NCBI RefSeq assembly: GCF_954871325.1
Contig: NC_088776.1
Location: 6,703,985-6,767,984 of the forward strand
Origin: Gordionus sp. m RMFG-2023
Taxonomy: Eukaryota; Nematomorpha; Gordioida; Chordodea; Parachordodidae
DNA length: 64,000 nucleotides
Direction: 5' to 3'
Shown here: positions 12,401-25,103 of the stretch, in pieces
Position numbering within the stretch: the first letter of the stretch is position 1
How the letters are laid out: the number at the start of each line of letters is the position of its first letter
Made by a program: the position numbers and the translations under genes
Notes under the pieces: generated by a model
Databases searched by the model: none
The model's input: only the letters and a program-made list of their open reading frames with translations
What the model was told of the DNA's origin: nothing

Positions 12401-13882
12401 TGTAATATCAAAAAATTTAATAATATCAAAAAAATTAACATATTTTAAAACAAAGTCGAAGAAATAATTCTATTATGTAATCAACGAAGAACTAGAGAAA
12501 AATTAGTCCATGATTATCAATAAAAATTTTTTGATATAAAAGATAAAACATCAAATATTTTCAAATAAATTTGCAGAAATAAGATCTTTATTCATCATAT
12601 ATAACCCTACTCTGTGAAAAGCAATCGTAACGAATTCAGGTTTTAATTACAAAACTTTTTTGCTTGCAGGTTAAAATGTGGAAAACAATTCATATTAAAA
12701 ATTAATAGGAGAAAATATATTGTTAACAAATATATTATATTTTAAATCTTATTTTTTTGTTTATATTTCTGCACATTTATATTCTACAAAATAAAAATTA
12801 TTAAATCCAACAACTACTATAATTACATTATATACATTTAATTTGTTAAATATGAACTGTGTTTAATAAAAAGAAATATTTTTTGAATATGAATAATTGT
12901 GAACGCGTTTACGAATTTCACGTTTTACTTTTGAATAAACTCTGAACGCTAAAGTATTCAAATTTTTGAAGAGGAACGACATACGATTATAAATTTGTAA
13001 AATGCTTACGGTATTAATTTCATCATGTATCCTATCAGAGTTTGAAATGCTCTTCAATATATAAAAGAATGCTAATTTAGGAAAAAAACTAATAATTTTG
13101 AGAATTATAAATCTAGTTAGAATGAATTATCAAAACAAGTTGTTCTCTAATTTTTGTTGATTAAACTTTGCTTAAGATTGAACACCTTCCTTGGGCCATT
13201 TTTTTAGCAAAGATAAGTTCGCTCAGGTCTTTTATGAATAAGCTGGTAAAAACACCAAATATAGTAAGAGTTGAAGTTGCAGGTAATAGTGTAATTGCTA
13301 GGTTTTGTTAGCCCATTTTGAGAATTTACCTACTTCAACCACTTATGAGTAAAAATATTTAAATTACATATCTCCAAAGAAAGGTCAGGCCTGACCAGTA
13401 ATATATAATATTTATAAATCCTAAACTATTATGAAGGAACATTCTTCTGGTCCATTATAAAAAAATCTGTCAAAAAGTCTCTGATAATAAAGCTGAATTA
13501 TTTATTTTTAATTGATATCATGTTAACAATTTTTATATTAAAAATCCCTATAATTCCATTTTATAATAATGAGAAAATATATATATTTTTTGAACATATT
13601 ATGATATTATAGTAATCGTAATAATCATTTAAGTATAATAAAGTTTTTAATATTTAGTTGGTTGTGATACGTGTAAATTGGCTTAAACTGGGTAAAATGA
13701 TCTTTAAGGCATAACAGGTGATTATAAAAGATGATAATACCATATATAGTGTACAAATGGCAAAAATTATGAAAATAGCCCAAAATTTATATTTATATAT
13801 ATATTAAATATTATAAAAATAAAATCCACTTTCGAATCAATTTTTTTCAAATATATCAAGTAAATCCCAATTATGGACCGAT

Positions 13883-16375
13883 TTAAGGAACAGTTATGAA
13901 GACATTATGGAAGGCGAATAGATGATTTCCCATTTTTTCATTATCATAATCCTTGAATAAAACGCGAATCTTTATTTTGTATTCAAGATTTGATGTCACA
14001 TTACTAAAATCAAATGAAGTCTCTGTTGGCTATAATATGAAAAATTATTATATAAATCAAAAAATTATTCTGTGTAAGATATTGTTATTCCATTAAAATA
14101 GGTAAAATATATTATTTATATGAATATTTTAGGGATTAGAACTAAATAATGAAAACTGAGGAGGAATATTAACTATGAGAATGCCCTTGCGATTTGGAAG
14201 GGTATAAATATTATTGCATTTACCTATCTAATCATGACTTCTCCTTAGTTCTTCGTCCAAAATCTTAATTTTTTATATAATTAAAAATTTTATTTACGTT
14301 ATTTATAGTGTGCATTTGCCAAAGAGAATACTTGTCTATACGGGTAGGTCTCAATACAAGGACAAAGCCGGTAAATTTTTGTTCGATTTGATTAGAATCC
14401 CAAGATACCGATATATTAAATATTCCTTTGCCCAAATCAATCACCCATGCCTTATTAATTCTCGGAACAAGTCTCAAATTAACTGTTTATAGGAAGAATA
14501 TTGAAAAGTTTTTTTTTAAAATAGCTAATTTAAAGAAGCATTTATTAATTATTTAAAAAAACTATAAAGATTGATTGAATAATCATATATTTATTTCGGA
14601 ACTTAAAAAATATGTTTGAAGTAGAATATTTAATTTAGCTATTATATTATATTTATTTACCAAGGCTAATTCCACTTGATGATTTTCGATCTATAATTTA
14701 AAAAAAAATATCTTTGAAAATAATGATACATAGTATTTCTAAAATTTTATATAACTTTTTCTAAATGATATAATTAATGGCCACTTTTTGGAAATATTTT
14801 TCTAAGAGTGACAGAAACGGATGCGACCTAGTTCAGCTTCAGCATTGCATGAACCGCAACCTCCTAGTAAATGCTACAAGGTTTTAATTCCATTAAAAGT
14901 AAAAGGTCGACATCAACGATTCTCTTCAATAAATAAATTATCAAGCATCTTTTTAAAAAAGGACAGCATACATATTAATCTAGAACCTTACAATATTTAA
15001 CAGATGCCGACTTAAGGCCTGCCGGCCTGAGCATAAGCTGCTAGGCCATGGGCAAATCCCTTATTTGGGATTATAAATGTGTCTCATTCTTCTCCTTACA
15101 TAAATAGCAACCAGCTTATTCGGCTTACTATAGCAGAGACTAAAAAATGAACAAATACAAAAGAACATCTATTCCATAAAAACAAATCTTATTTAAAAAA
15201 TATGCTGTTAATGATACATCAAAAATGTAGCAAACCGTAACAACTAACGAATATTTGATACTTCATAAATATCAAAAGGTTCAATGGTTCTAGTTCCGTT
15301 TAAAGGTTCAGTTCGGAAACAAAATTTTTAACGGTTCTGTATAATAACGGTTAATATGAGTCAGTTCAGATTCCTTTAGCATTACTGATTTTATGTTTAA
15401 TGTGGAATTTATAAATTTATATTTCTTTATTTTACTCCATTAATATTTTTTAAATATTATATAATTTAAACAGAAACTAAGGCCGTGTCTTAGGTTGATT
15501 TAATTTGGATATTTAATAGTTTTTTAGTATAAGACTAAAAACTTTAACACCCTAACTTATGTTTGTTTTAAGTATTTACTATTTTTTGTTATTTTTCGTA
15601 TTTTATTATTGTTTTATTTTGACTATGTTTTTTTTTCTTCCAAATTTTATCTTTTGCTTTTTTGGCTATTTATTCGATACTTAAAAGCCGGCTATCTAGT
15701 AATTAGTCGACCAAGGTCACAACCTAATCACTTTTTTTATATATTATTTTCATTTTAAAATTCCTTTTCCTCCTATATATCTTTGTTAGCCACATGATTT
15801 CCTTCTCATAATACTGCTATTTATTTTAAAATCTAAATAAACAAAATAAAAAACACTGTATCGTTAGCTGAGTATTATAATGTTCTACATCTATTTTTTT
15901 TAAATTTGCTCAGGAGAGCATTTAATAAAATAAATATTTCTTGAATTTTAAATAGGAGATTGAAAATATATTAGTGCAAATAAAAGATTATTCTCAGTTA
16001 TATAATATTTTTTTTTACTGTGGATATTTAGGATCATTTTTTTAAAAAGGTAACTTAAAAGATTATATAAGTAAAAATAATATTTAAAAAAATAAATAAA
16101 ATTGAATGAATTTAAATATTACAATTGAATATTTGCCAAACTGCAAAATCGTGCATATATATATTAGGTACGTAGGCGATTGCCTCTTATAACTAATGCG
16201 TTCCGCTTCTATTTTATTTGAAATTTTTTTAAAAAAATGTATATATTCTATATATAAATAAATAATCAAAGTTTTATGAGGTTAAATTATTAAATCTATT
16301 TTTATAAAACCTTGGGCTTGTTGTCGTACTTTAGAAAGACACGAACAGGTGCCTCCTTATTTTTAACGTCATAAA
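13883..16375 (-). pseudogene. Secreted FN3-like gene, copy B (pseudogene)
   Basis: Exon 6 (13883-14029) and exon 5 (14298-14482) keep the same lengths, splice sites and open frames as copy A, including ISVSWDSN, FTGFVLVLRP and the terminal LEYKIKIRVLF. The microexon and the equivalent of exon 4 (about 14780-14900) are recognisable. Exon 4, however, has a TAG where copy A has the codon for Y in NYYEV. Exon 1 and the 5' part of exon 2 are deleted, with the 3' end of exon 2 near 16300-16375 joined directly to sequence that lies upstream of the start codon in copy A. It cannot make the secreted product. Codons in exons 5-6 are still well kept, so inactivation looks fairly recent. Confidence 0.7.
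15200..15370. repeat. GGTTC-rich insertion shared by copies B and C of the duplication
   Basis: This stretch contains AAAGGTTCAGTTCGGAAAC-like motifs and inverted GGTTC/GAACC boxes. It is present at the same place in copies B and C (47825-47955 in C) but not recognisably in copy A near 4860-4880. It is probably a small MITE inserted after A split from the B/C ancestor. Confidence 0.5.
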
Positions 16376-16805
16376 TAAAAAAACTTATAAAAAGAAGATA
16401 TTAGAACCTTTTTTGAAAAATATTTTCTAATACGTATATGTATAATAATGCTAAAAATAATCAGTACAGTGAACCTAATATTTTAATCATAATAAAAGGT
16501 TAAATAAAAAAAACAATTTAGATGTATTATCTCTCGAATTGAATTGATATCAGTTTATGCGCTTTTTTTATCATTTAAATTAAGATAAATTTAGCAATAT
16601 TATAAGAAAAAATATAGTAAGAGTAAATTTGCCTCTTCCCTATAGTGTTCCACTTATATAAGACAAAAGAGCAAAGGCGTACATTCACAATTTTGCCCAA
16701 ATAAAAGCAAAAAATGCAAATTTAATTGAAAAAGCGCAAATCCGAAATGAGAACAAAATTAATTTTTGTAAAAAAATGATTAATAACAAATGAATAAATT
16801 TAATA

Positions 16806-18520
16806 TTATTTCTCTCTTCTAAAATATCAATACATAAATTTTTTAAAATATTTTGTTTCGTTGCATAACGACGATTTTTTTTGGGAGTGTATGTCCCAAT
16901 ACTCCATTGGCTGATTTTGCCCATGTCGACGGCTATTTCCATCTTCATTTTTTTGATTAGTTCCTATATCTTAGGTTTTTTGTGGCCTATATTATGCTGA
17001 AATCGATTATTCCATCCTTCACATACATTGTTAGTTCGATTTTTCCCAGCAATCGTAACGTTGAACACATTCCATGTTTCAGGTGGGAACAATGGCTCTA
17101 CTTGCCTTTGAATTTCTCCCATATCTCAATTCTCCATTCACATAATTTTTATCAAAATAAATCAATAATTCTTTGTTTTCATCCTATACAATGGTTTTTA
17201 AATACTCCCCTCATTTAACATCGTGTATAGGTAAGAATGCTAATCCATCCATCATAGCTGCAAATAAACATAACGTTGGATCAGTCCGATATGATGATTC
17301 TAACCCCAATTTTTGAATCTTCCTATGAGTGGATTGAGTTAGATGATAAAAACATTCTTGTATGATGATATCTCTACCTAAAAGTTGAAAAAATATAGTT
17401 TAAAATTATTGTATAAGTTTTATTTAATATTTATGTCTTTATCAATTTTCACTAATTACTAGAGGTGGGTGCGTTCCTTCTACACTCATAAAAAACCCGT
17501 TTAAAATATCCTAAAAACAATAGAAAAAGGAAAATAGAATTAAAAAAAATTTCAAGGTCCACGGTCCAAAATACATTTTAAAATCAACGTCCTAACATAT
17601 CTCGATAGTATATAGATGTAATTAAATCGTAAAAAGAAACCTAAATTTTTGACGGCATTGATTGCGGCCTTTTCAAAATCCATATAAATTGTTATCGGAT
17701 CTATGACTAAATTCCGTTCTTGGGCTTTTTAGAGTAAAATCTTAAAAATTTCTTCATACGTATTATACGTTTTTCTTTGTAACAAAAAATATGCCGCTGT
17801 AATAAACAGTGTTTTAAAGGGTATTATAATTACATATAGCTGCAAAAATAAATGAGGAGCTAATTTAAAATTCCCGTCTATATACCAAGTTTTCGTTTCG
17901 GCTAACATTTTAAGCATATAATCGGTGGCAAATATAATTATTCGTTCATTAGAATCTCCGCCATTATCATGCAAAAGAAATCTCTCATTCGTGGAAGATC
18001 TGGTTGTAGCCCAATCCTCTAATATTAAAAGATATTTTCAATTAAAAAGTTATTTATAGACATAAATATGATTTAACCTGAAATGCTTAATTCTTCCAAT
18101 GTGGCCGGAATAGGTTAGAACCTTTTTATTTTGTGATTTCTAGGTGTCCTCTTGATACTATCTTCATTCGGAAGTCTTTTTCTGGATTCGGGAGACAATT
18201 TAGATCTTCTGCGTATATTTGGCAAGTATTTTGATTTGTTTCAGAGGCTTTTCTTTTCATCGTAATCATATCATTTTCAATTTGATATTCATGTGGGTTT
18301 ATAGGATGAATATGAGGCGAATTTTCCAATGTATGGTCATTTTCATTGTAATATTTTAAAATAACTGGGCATTTTTCAGCATTATATAATGTACATTTTT
18401 TTTAAAAATTTTTCGTAGTTTTATGATAATTGTAGGAATAGCCCTCATGAAAAATTTTAGCATGCTTATTTAACGGAAGAATAAACATAAAAAATTTATT
18501 AAAATTATCAAAAATGTTTA
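16806..18520 (-). mobile_element. Mutator-like (MULE) DNA transposon, decayed
   Basis: Minus-strand fragments are in the expected order. From the right there is a FLYWCH/zinc-type N-terminal region (about 18480-18126, with HIHPINPHEYQIEND). Next comes the MULE catalytic core at 17974-17729 with FATDYMLKMLAETKTWYIDG and a PFKTLFITAAYFLLQ stretch. The typical C-terminal RTNNVCEGWNNRF follows near 17055-17010, and a tail near 16948. The DDE core shows TWYIDGNFK. The pieces lie in different frames with stops between them, so the element is inactive. Terminal inverted repeats were not found; the left limit is set by the end of duplication copy B. Confidence 0.72.
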
Positions 18521-20216
18521 AAATAGTAAAAGAAAATTTTATAAAAAGTAATAAAAAAACTAAATGAAAATCGTTTGTTTCAAAATTACAAAGAATATAC
18601 CGCCCAAATATATAAATTTATTTATTCTTGAGCATAAATTTCCTTTCAACGTTATAAATAATAATAATATCAGGGAACTAACTGGGATTATGTAATAACA
18701 TTTCCGGAGTTGGAAATTTTCAATAAAAAGTTTCTATTTTAAGTTATAGTCCCTCCTGTGTTTTCTTTGATGAATTAAATATATTAAAAATTATAATATT
18801 TATAAAAATATACAAATATTATTTAGAATAAATTGTACATTTTTTGGTAGCGTTCAATTACTTGAGATAGTCTTTGAATTAAATAAGCTTTTGTAATCAG
18901 TGATTAGGATCAATACTTTTTTGAAAATTTATAATCAGATACAATTTTTAAAATCAATAGTATTAAATAGTGAAGGTCAACGGTCCGGTCCCGATTGTCA
19001 AACCGATCTTTTTGTTGAGGATCGTGGTCCGGACCGGTCTTTTATTAATATTTAAGTTTACTTTACTATTCAATTAATATAATTTTTTTGTATATTTTAT
19101 TTTATGATATTTTTCTAGAGGAGTTATTTTTACAATATGAAAACCATAAGTTTGTCCAAGAAACATTTTACTTATAATCCTAATAAAAAACATAAAATAT
19201 GTGTTCACTGTAATACCAAATTTGACATATCGTCAGCAACAAGTAACAAAATAATTGTTTATAATTTTTTAAGCAATAAATTAATCAAAATAAGCAGTAT
19301 TATTATTAAAATATTTTGGTTATTATTTATATATCTATTTTTTCTTAAGAAACTATCTGAATAATTCATTGTCAAAATAATTTAACCTTATTCTTAATAA
19401 AATAATTAGGTACCTTAAGCAGACATTTGATAAAACATAAAATTTATACTTCTTGTAGAATAACATGAATATGTGCCGGTGAATAATAAATAAGTTTTAT
19501 TAACTTTATCAAATAAAAAATATATTTTATTAATGCAAAGAATAAGGATGGTGACGATGTGGCGCGAGATTCGAGTCAGTAAAAATATATTTTATTAACT
19601 AACTTCTTTTTTCTTTTCTTAAGGTATAAATACCTTTTCTAAAATATAAATTAGAATATATCAAACAAGCTATGATTAATGGAGACAATTTACGATATGG
19701 ATATCAAGCTTGCGATTTAAACAAACCACCGTGCAAAATCGATTTATACAAACCAACGATTGGACAAGCCAACGTTATGATGATTGGTGATACAACTTGA
19801 TTACCAAAATTATAAACCACTTGAACAACAAACTCTCTATGACTTCTCCGATGAAATTATCAGAAGAGGGAGAATGTTGCGTTATTCCTTTATCTTATTT
19901 TTTGTTTTTTGCATTTGAACTTTTATTATTTTTGTTATAATCTAATTTTATTTTATAAACGGCGTAACCTTACTTTTTTAATATTATTTTACTTTTTTGT
20001 ATTTCGTTTTATATTCTAATTTATATTTTAGAAAAGGTATTTATACCTTAACAAAAGAAAAAAGAAGTTAGTTAATAAAATATATTTTTACTGACTCGAA
20101 TCTCGCGCCACATCGTCACCATCCTTATTCTTTGCATTAATAAAATATATTTTTTATTTGATAAAGTTAATAAAACTTATTTATTATTCACCGGCACATA
20201 TTCATGTTATTCTACA

Positions 20217-23200
20217 GGATTTGATTTTTCCTGCTCCCAAGTGACCTTCATGTAATGACTGTAGTATAGTTTTTCTCATAGAAGACGGAATTATGATTTT
20301 ATTGCTTTTGTAAAGACAATCTTTAATTATACTTAATTCCAATTCAATGTTTTTATAAATATTATTCATTATAGGTCTGTTGTTATTAATATCATTTATG
20401 ACTTGTTTTAATTCCGTATCTTTCAAAGTTTCATCACGGATTTGATCAAAGTTAATAGGTAAGTCCTCATATTCATTTATAATGGTTACATTTTCAATAG
20501 TTTCATCACGACATTCTTGTGGTAATCTTGAAAGGCAATCAGGAACAACATTATATTTACCGGCTTTATACTTTATATAAAAATCATATCCTCCTAATGT
20601 AATATTCCACTTCTGGAGTCTTAACGACATGGTGCTATTATCCTTAAGACCCTTGGTGAAGATGTGAACTAGAGGCTTATGGTCAGTAATAATTGTAAAT
20701 TTTGTGCCGATTAAATATTCCTGAAATCTCTTTATGGCAAACATTATAGCGAGAGCCTCACGCTCAATATTGGTATAATTCATTTCAGATTTTAATAAAG
20801 TTCTCGACGCGAAAGCTATAGGTTTTTCTTTACCATCTTTTTCAATATGAAATAGTACAGCTCCTAAACCACATTTTGATGCGTCAGTGGCTATCCCTAT
20901 AGGTAATTCAGGGTTAAAATATGTCAAAGCAGGTGGAAGACTAATTAACTTCTTTAGATCATTAAAACTTTTAGAGTGTTCTAGATTCCAAGCCCATTTT
21001 TCTTTATTGACAATCTTATAAAGAGGATCGGCAATTTCCGCAAAATTGTTCAAAAATTTTCTATAGTAGCCAGCCATTCCCAGAAATGTTGATAATTCAG
21101 CAGCTGATTTTGGTTCTGGCATATTAATTATTGCTTCAATTTTGTCGTGATTAGCATGAATCCCCTTAGCGTCAATATCATGACCCAGGAACCTCACTTT
21201 GTTTTTAAAGAACACACTTTTATTAAAGTTAGGTATTAGCCCAAACGATGATATTCTATCAAACACTTTTTTTATGTTGTTTAGGTGGGCTTCATCGTTT
21301 TTTCCAGTTATAAGTAAATCATCAATATAAAATATAACGTCATCCATGTCCCCGAAGATTTGATCCATAATCTGTTGAAAAATTGCAGATGAGGTCTTAA
21401 GCCCAAAAGGAAGTCTAGTAAATTGGTAATATCCCTTATGCGTAGATATGGTTAAAATATTTCTGCAACTTTTATCAATTGGAATCTGTAAGAAAGCATT
21501 TTTAAAGTCAATCTTCGTAAATTTCTTTCCTTCCGAAAGTTTAGCAATTAGATCATTAATTCGTGGTAGAGGGTATCTAAAGTCTTCTAGAGCTGGGTTT
21601 ACAGTATCCTTAAAATCAGCGCAAAGCCTAATGCTCCCATCTTCTTTATAGACAGCGGTAACAGGACTTGCCCATCGGACATCATTCACCGGCTCAATTA
21701 TTTTATCATGTATCCATTTCTTGAGTTCTTTACTAACAAGATCAATTTTTGAATAAGGTATACGTCTAGGCGGTATAATTTTAGGTTGGGCATCATTTTT
21801 TAAATGTAACTTGACACTTGCTTTGTTAATTGGCCCATTAGTCAATTTCGATTCACACTCTTTAATCAATTTTTTTATTTCATCTTCGTAATTAGTGTCA
21901 ATATTTGCTATAAATTTATTTAAAATATTTTTGAAAGCATTGATCCACATACGTCCCAACAAAGCATTTTTACTTGATTCAACCACTACCGCTTGTAAAT
22001 ATTTGGACATACCATCATAAGTCACTTTAACTTGAGTAGTTCCTATGATTTTGATTAAATTCCCGTCATAAGCAGTGAGTTGTAGCTCGGATTTCTTAAG
22101 ATCTCTAATACCAAGTTTTTTAGCCAGACCATGAGGTATGATAGTGTATTTGGATCCAGTGTCCACTTGCATACAAGTAACAACATCGTTCACTTTTACA
22201 GTAGTCATAAATGCGTTATCTTTGTCATTAATCACGTCACCAGATAAATTGTTGACATTAAAATCATTATCATCTTTATTCTTTGTAGAATCAACTTTCT
22301 CTTCAATAATTTCTTCAATATTCATGTTGTAATCATTATTGTATTGTATTTGCTTTCTATTATTTTCGTCGCCACTTCTATAATTATTTGAGTTGTTATT
22401 ATATTGTATTTGCTTTCTCTGAATATTATCATTACCTCTATAATTATTTGAGTTGTTGTTATATTGTATTTGCTTTCTCTGATACTTATCATTACCTCTA
22501 TAATTATCTGAGTTGTTGTAATAAGATTGGTAATTGTTACGATTTCCGTCACCGTATTGGATTTGTTTTCTTTGATTATAATCATACCATGTATTATTTC
22601 TACCAAAATTCGATTGATTATTATTATTATAGCGATAATTGTTATAGTTATAATTGTTATAATTATCGTGGTATCGCGAATTATTATTACCATAATTGTA
22701 TCTAAAATTATTATTGTAATTCCCATTTCTATATCTATTATCATAATTATTTCTAAAATTATTTCGAAAATTATTATCATTTCTACTGCAAAAATTTTTA
22801 TCTTTATCGGATTTTTTATCATTATTTATATAACTTATATCATTATCCTCAGACTTAATATTACTAGAGTCCAGTTTCACCCCTAATTCCACCATCTGAT
22901 TCAATGTAAGGTCAAAATTTTTGGAGAATTTGTATTTAATTTTATCGTTTAAAGTAGATGTCCGTAATTTCTCTTTTAATCTACTATCGTCCAAAAAATT
23001 ACATTTCTTATGAAGTTTCGATACTCTAATGTACCACAGCATAAAACTCTCTGATGAGTTTTGTTGAAGAAGATTAAATTTATTAATTAAAGTATTTAAA
23101 TTTAGCGCTGGTAAAAGATAGGTTAACTTTTTAATCACAATTTTAAGATCTAAAATATCGGTATCAGAACAAATTGCCTTAATGTCGTCAAAAACTTCGT

Positions 23201-23348
23201 CTGATAAATTATTAAGCAAAGTATTAATTTTAATAGAGTCCGATAATGTACTGGTCGAAAAGTAATTTAATATTCTGTCTAAATAAATTTCAGTAAGAGG
23301 ACCCACTAACTTAGGGATCTTATGTGTAAATTCTTGTTTAATTTCCAT
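20217..23348 (-). CDS. Gag-Pol of the Ty3-type element (fossil)
   Basis: One long minus-strand frame holds the parts in Ty3/gypsy order. Gag comes first (residues 1 to about 190), followed by a very Asn/Tyr-rich tract with four repeats containing RKQIQY. Next are an aspartic protease with the DTGS motif, a reverse transcriptase with FYIDDLLITG, and RNase H with TDASKCGLGAV and ITDHKPLVHIF. The end is the start of an integrase zinc-binding region, beyond which the element is incomplete. Encoding Gag and Pol in a single frame is known in some Ty3 lineages. A possible primer-binding region, TGGTGCCTCC, follows the LTR at about 23834. Confidence 0.85.
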
Positions 23349-23424
23349 ATTTAATTAATAAGACACATAAATAAGCAATTATAACATTTATTATTTTATC
23401 AATTCAAATTTTTGGTATAGCTAT

Positions 23425-23661
23425 TCATGTTTTGGTAAATATACAGATTAATTCAATGAAATCATTGTCACCATAAATGTAATGTTTCCCATTTAACAAT
23501 TCGAAACAATTAATCATATCTCTTAAGTTCATAAATTCAAACAACACGTCCTCCGTACCGTCTATCCTATAAAAGTTGACATCGGAATTATAAGTTAACT
23601 CAAACAAAATATCGTAGATGGAGATTTGATGGGGTACATTTAGTAGTTTGAAGGCGAACAT
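23425..23661 (-). CDS. Small ORF in the leader of the Ty3-type element
   Basis: This 78-codon frame lies between the LTR and Gag on the same strand. I do not recognise it. Its Asp/Glu/Phe-rich sequence (for example FELTYNSDVNFYRIDG) has no motif I can name. It may be a chance ORF in the leader. Confidence 0.25.
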   Translation of the reverse strand: MFAFKLLNVPHQISIYDILFELTYNSDVNFYRIDGTEDVLFEFMNLRDMINCFELLNGKHYIYGDNDFIELICIFTKT

Positions 23662-24892
23662 AATTGATGAAAATAATTTTGAAATGACTTACCCTTTTTT
23701 TATCCATCTTATATAGAATTGTTTGTACCATTTTATAATTTTTTTTATTAACCATATTTACAAAGGGAAAAAAATTTTATTTTTAAAAAAAATTTCCATA
23801 AGGCGAGTTTCTTTTGCCAAAACTGGAGGCACCATGTAGAATAACATGAATATGTGCCGGTGAATAATAAATAAGTTTTATTAACTTTATCAAATAAAAA
23901 ATATATTTTATTAATGCAAAGAATAAGGATGGTGACGATGTGGCGCGAGATTCGAGTCAGTAAAAATATATTTTATTAACTAACTTCTTTTTTCTTTTCT
24001 TAAGGTATAAATACCTTTTCTAAAATATAAATTAGAATATAAAACGAAATACAAAAAAGTAAAATAATATTAAAAAAGTAAGGTTACGCCGTTTATAAAA
24101 TAAAATTAGATTATAACAAAAATAATAAAAGTTCAAATGCAAAAAACAAAAAATAAGATAAAGGAATAACGCAACACTTCTAATAATGAAAATGAAAATA
24201 TCTCAAAAACACAATCTACTCTTAATTTAAATATGCCCTCCACAAGTACAAAATCACTTTCTTCAATACCATCGGATAAATTCCAAACAGATCATATGAA
24301 CCAACTCATTATAAAATGGGTAATAATGGAGTCTCTGCCAATGAAGACTTTTGAAAGTTCAGGTCTTCATAATTTAATCAAATATTTAAACTCAACTGCT
24401 ACAATTTGGTCAAAAAACAAAGTTAAAAATTTTTATACAGCTAATTTTGAGAAACTAAGAAATTCTCATATTTTATATAAAAATAATTCTTTAATAAGCT
24501 TTACCACAGATATGTGGAGCAATATAAATAAAATTTCATTTATCACCATTACTGCACACTATATTGATTCTTCTTTTACATTAAAAAATATTTTACTTGA
24601 TATAAATCATATCCCATTTCCTCATACTTCTGAAGAAATATCCTTAGCTATAAAAGAAGTAATTGATGTATATCAATTGGAGGAGAATATACTGGCCTGT
24701 ACTACAGATAATGCCAATAACATCCTAAAAAGCATGGATATTTTGCAGAATATTTATAAGGAACAAAAATTTAAAGGCTTTAGATGCTGGGCCCATATTC
24801 TAAACCTAATATCTCAGGAAGGTTTATCATATATTACAACTATCCTAGAAAAGTGTAGAGACTTTGCCTTTTCTATAAATAAATCACCCAAA

Positions 24893-25103
24893 ATAAAGTA
24901 TTGTTATTATCCTTTTTTATATTATTTAAAATTTCATTATTTATATTCTCCATATATAACATGGAAATCCCAACAGTAGGATATTTGGATCCTGGTAAAT
25001 CAAGTGTGGTTTTATAGAAGGGCCTTAGAAAATCTACAGCCTCTTTAAGGTCTTCTTTTTCACACTCAGTAAAGAAAACCCCTTTAAATTGTTTGTAATT
25101 CAA
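24893..25103 (-). other. Inverted internal segment of the hAT transposase
   Basis: The minus strand encodes EAVDFLRPFYKTTLDLPGS and KYPTVGISMLY. In hAT transposases this text (LLEPFY.. T..LSGSKYPT..) belongs between the CRDF...NRSPK region and the LDPR region, both of which flank it here on the plus strand. The segment has therefore been flipped in place. The breakpoints are within about 24885-24900 and 25105-25215. Confidence 0.75.

Larger units (their letters stand above)
7640..16805. repeat. Segmental duplication unit, copy B (split by a LINE)
   Basis: The sequence is collinear with copy A from about 1120 to 6360. It is interrupted at about 8597-12400 by a LINE, and the 3' flank resumes near 12420. 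The stretch 12400-13880 aligns with copy A 1930-3300 and holds no supported exon. Copy B ends abruptly near 16805 against the MULE. An internal deletion relative to A removes exon 1 and most of exon 2 of the FN3-like gene. Confidence 0.78.
19454..24176 (-). mobile_element. Ty3/gypsy-type LTR retrotransposon, rearranged, nested in the hAT
   Basis: This is a single insertion flanked on both sides by the 5-bp duplication CTTCT (19449-19453 and 24177-24181), with outer ends TGTAGAATAAC and CGCAACA. LTR sequence occurs three times: 23835-24176 (342 bp, minus), 19454-19660 (partial, minus) and 19875-20216 (342 bp, inverted relative to the others and preceded by a purine tract). Copies are near-identical by eye, so the element is young. 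The order is not that of a normal provirus: there is one gross rearrangement and the set of parts is incomplete, so it is broken. Auto-integration or template switching before insertion would explain an inverted LTR inside one target duplication; that is an inference. Confidence 0.82.

Noticed and set aside
22322-22886. Overlapping ORFs on both strands rich in Ile, Tyr and Asn
   Set aside because: They are shadows of the Asn/Tyr-rich repeat region of the Ty3-type Gag in other frames.
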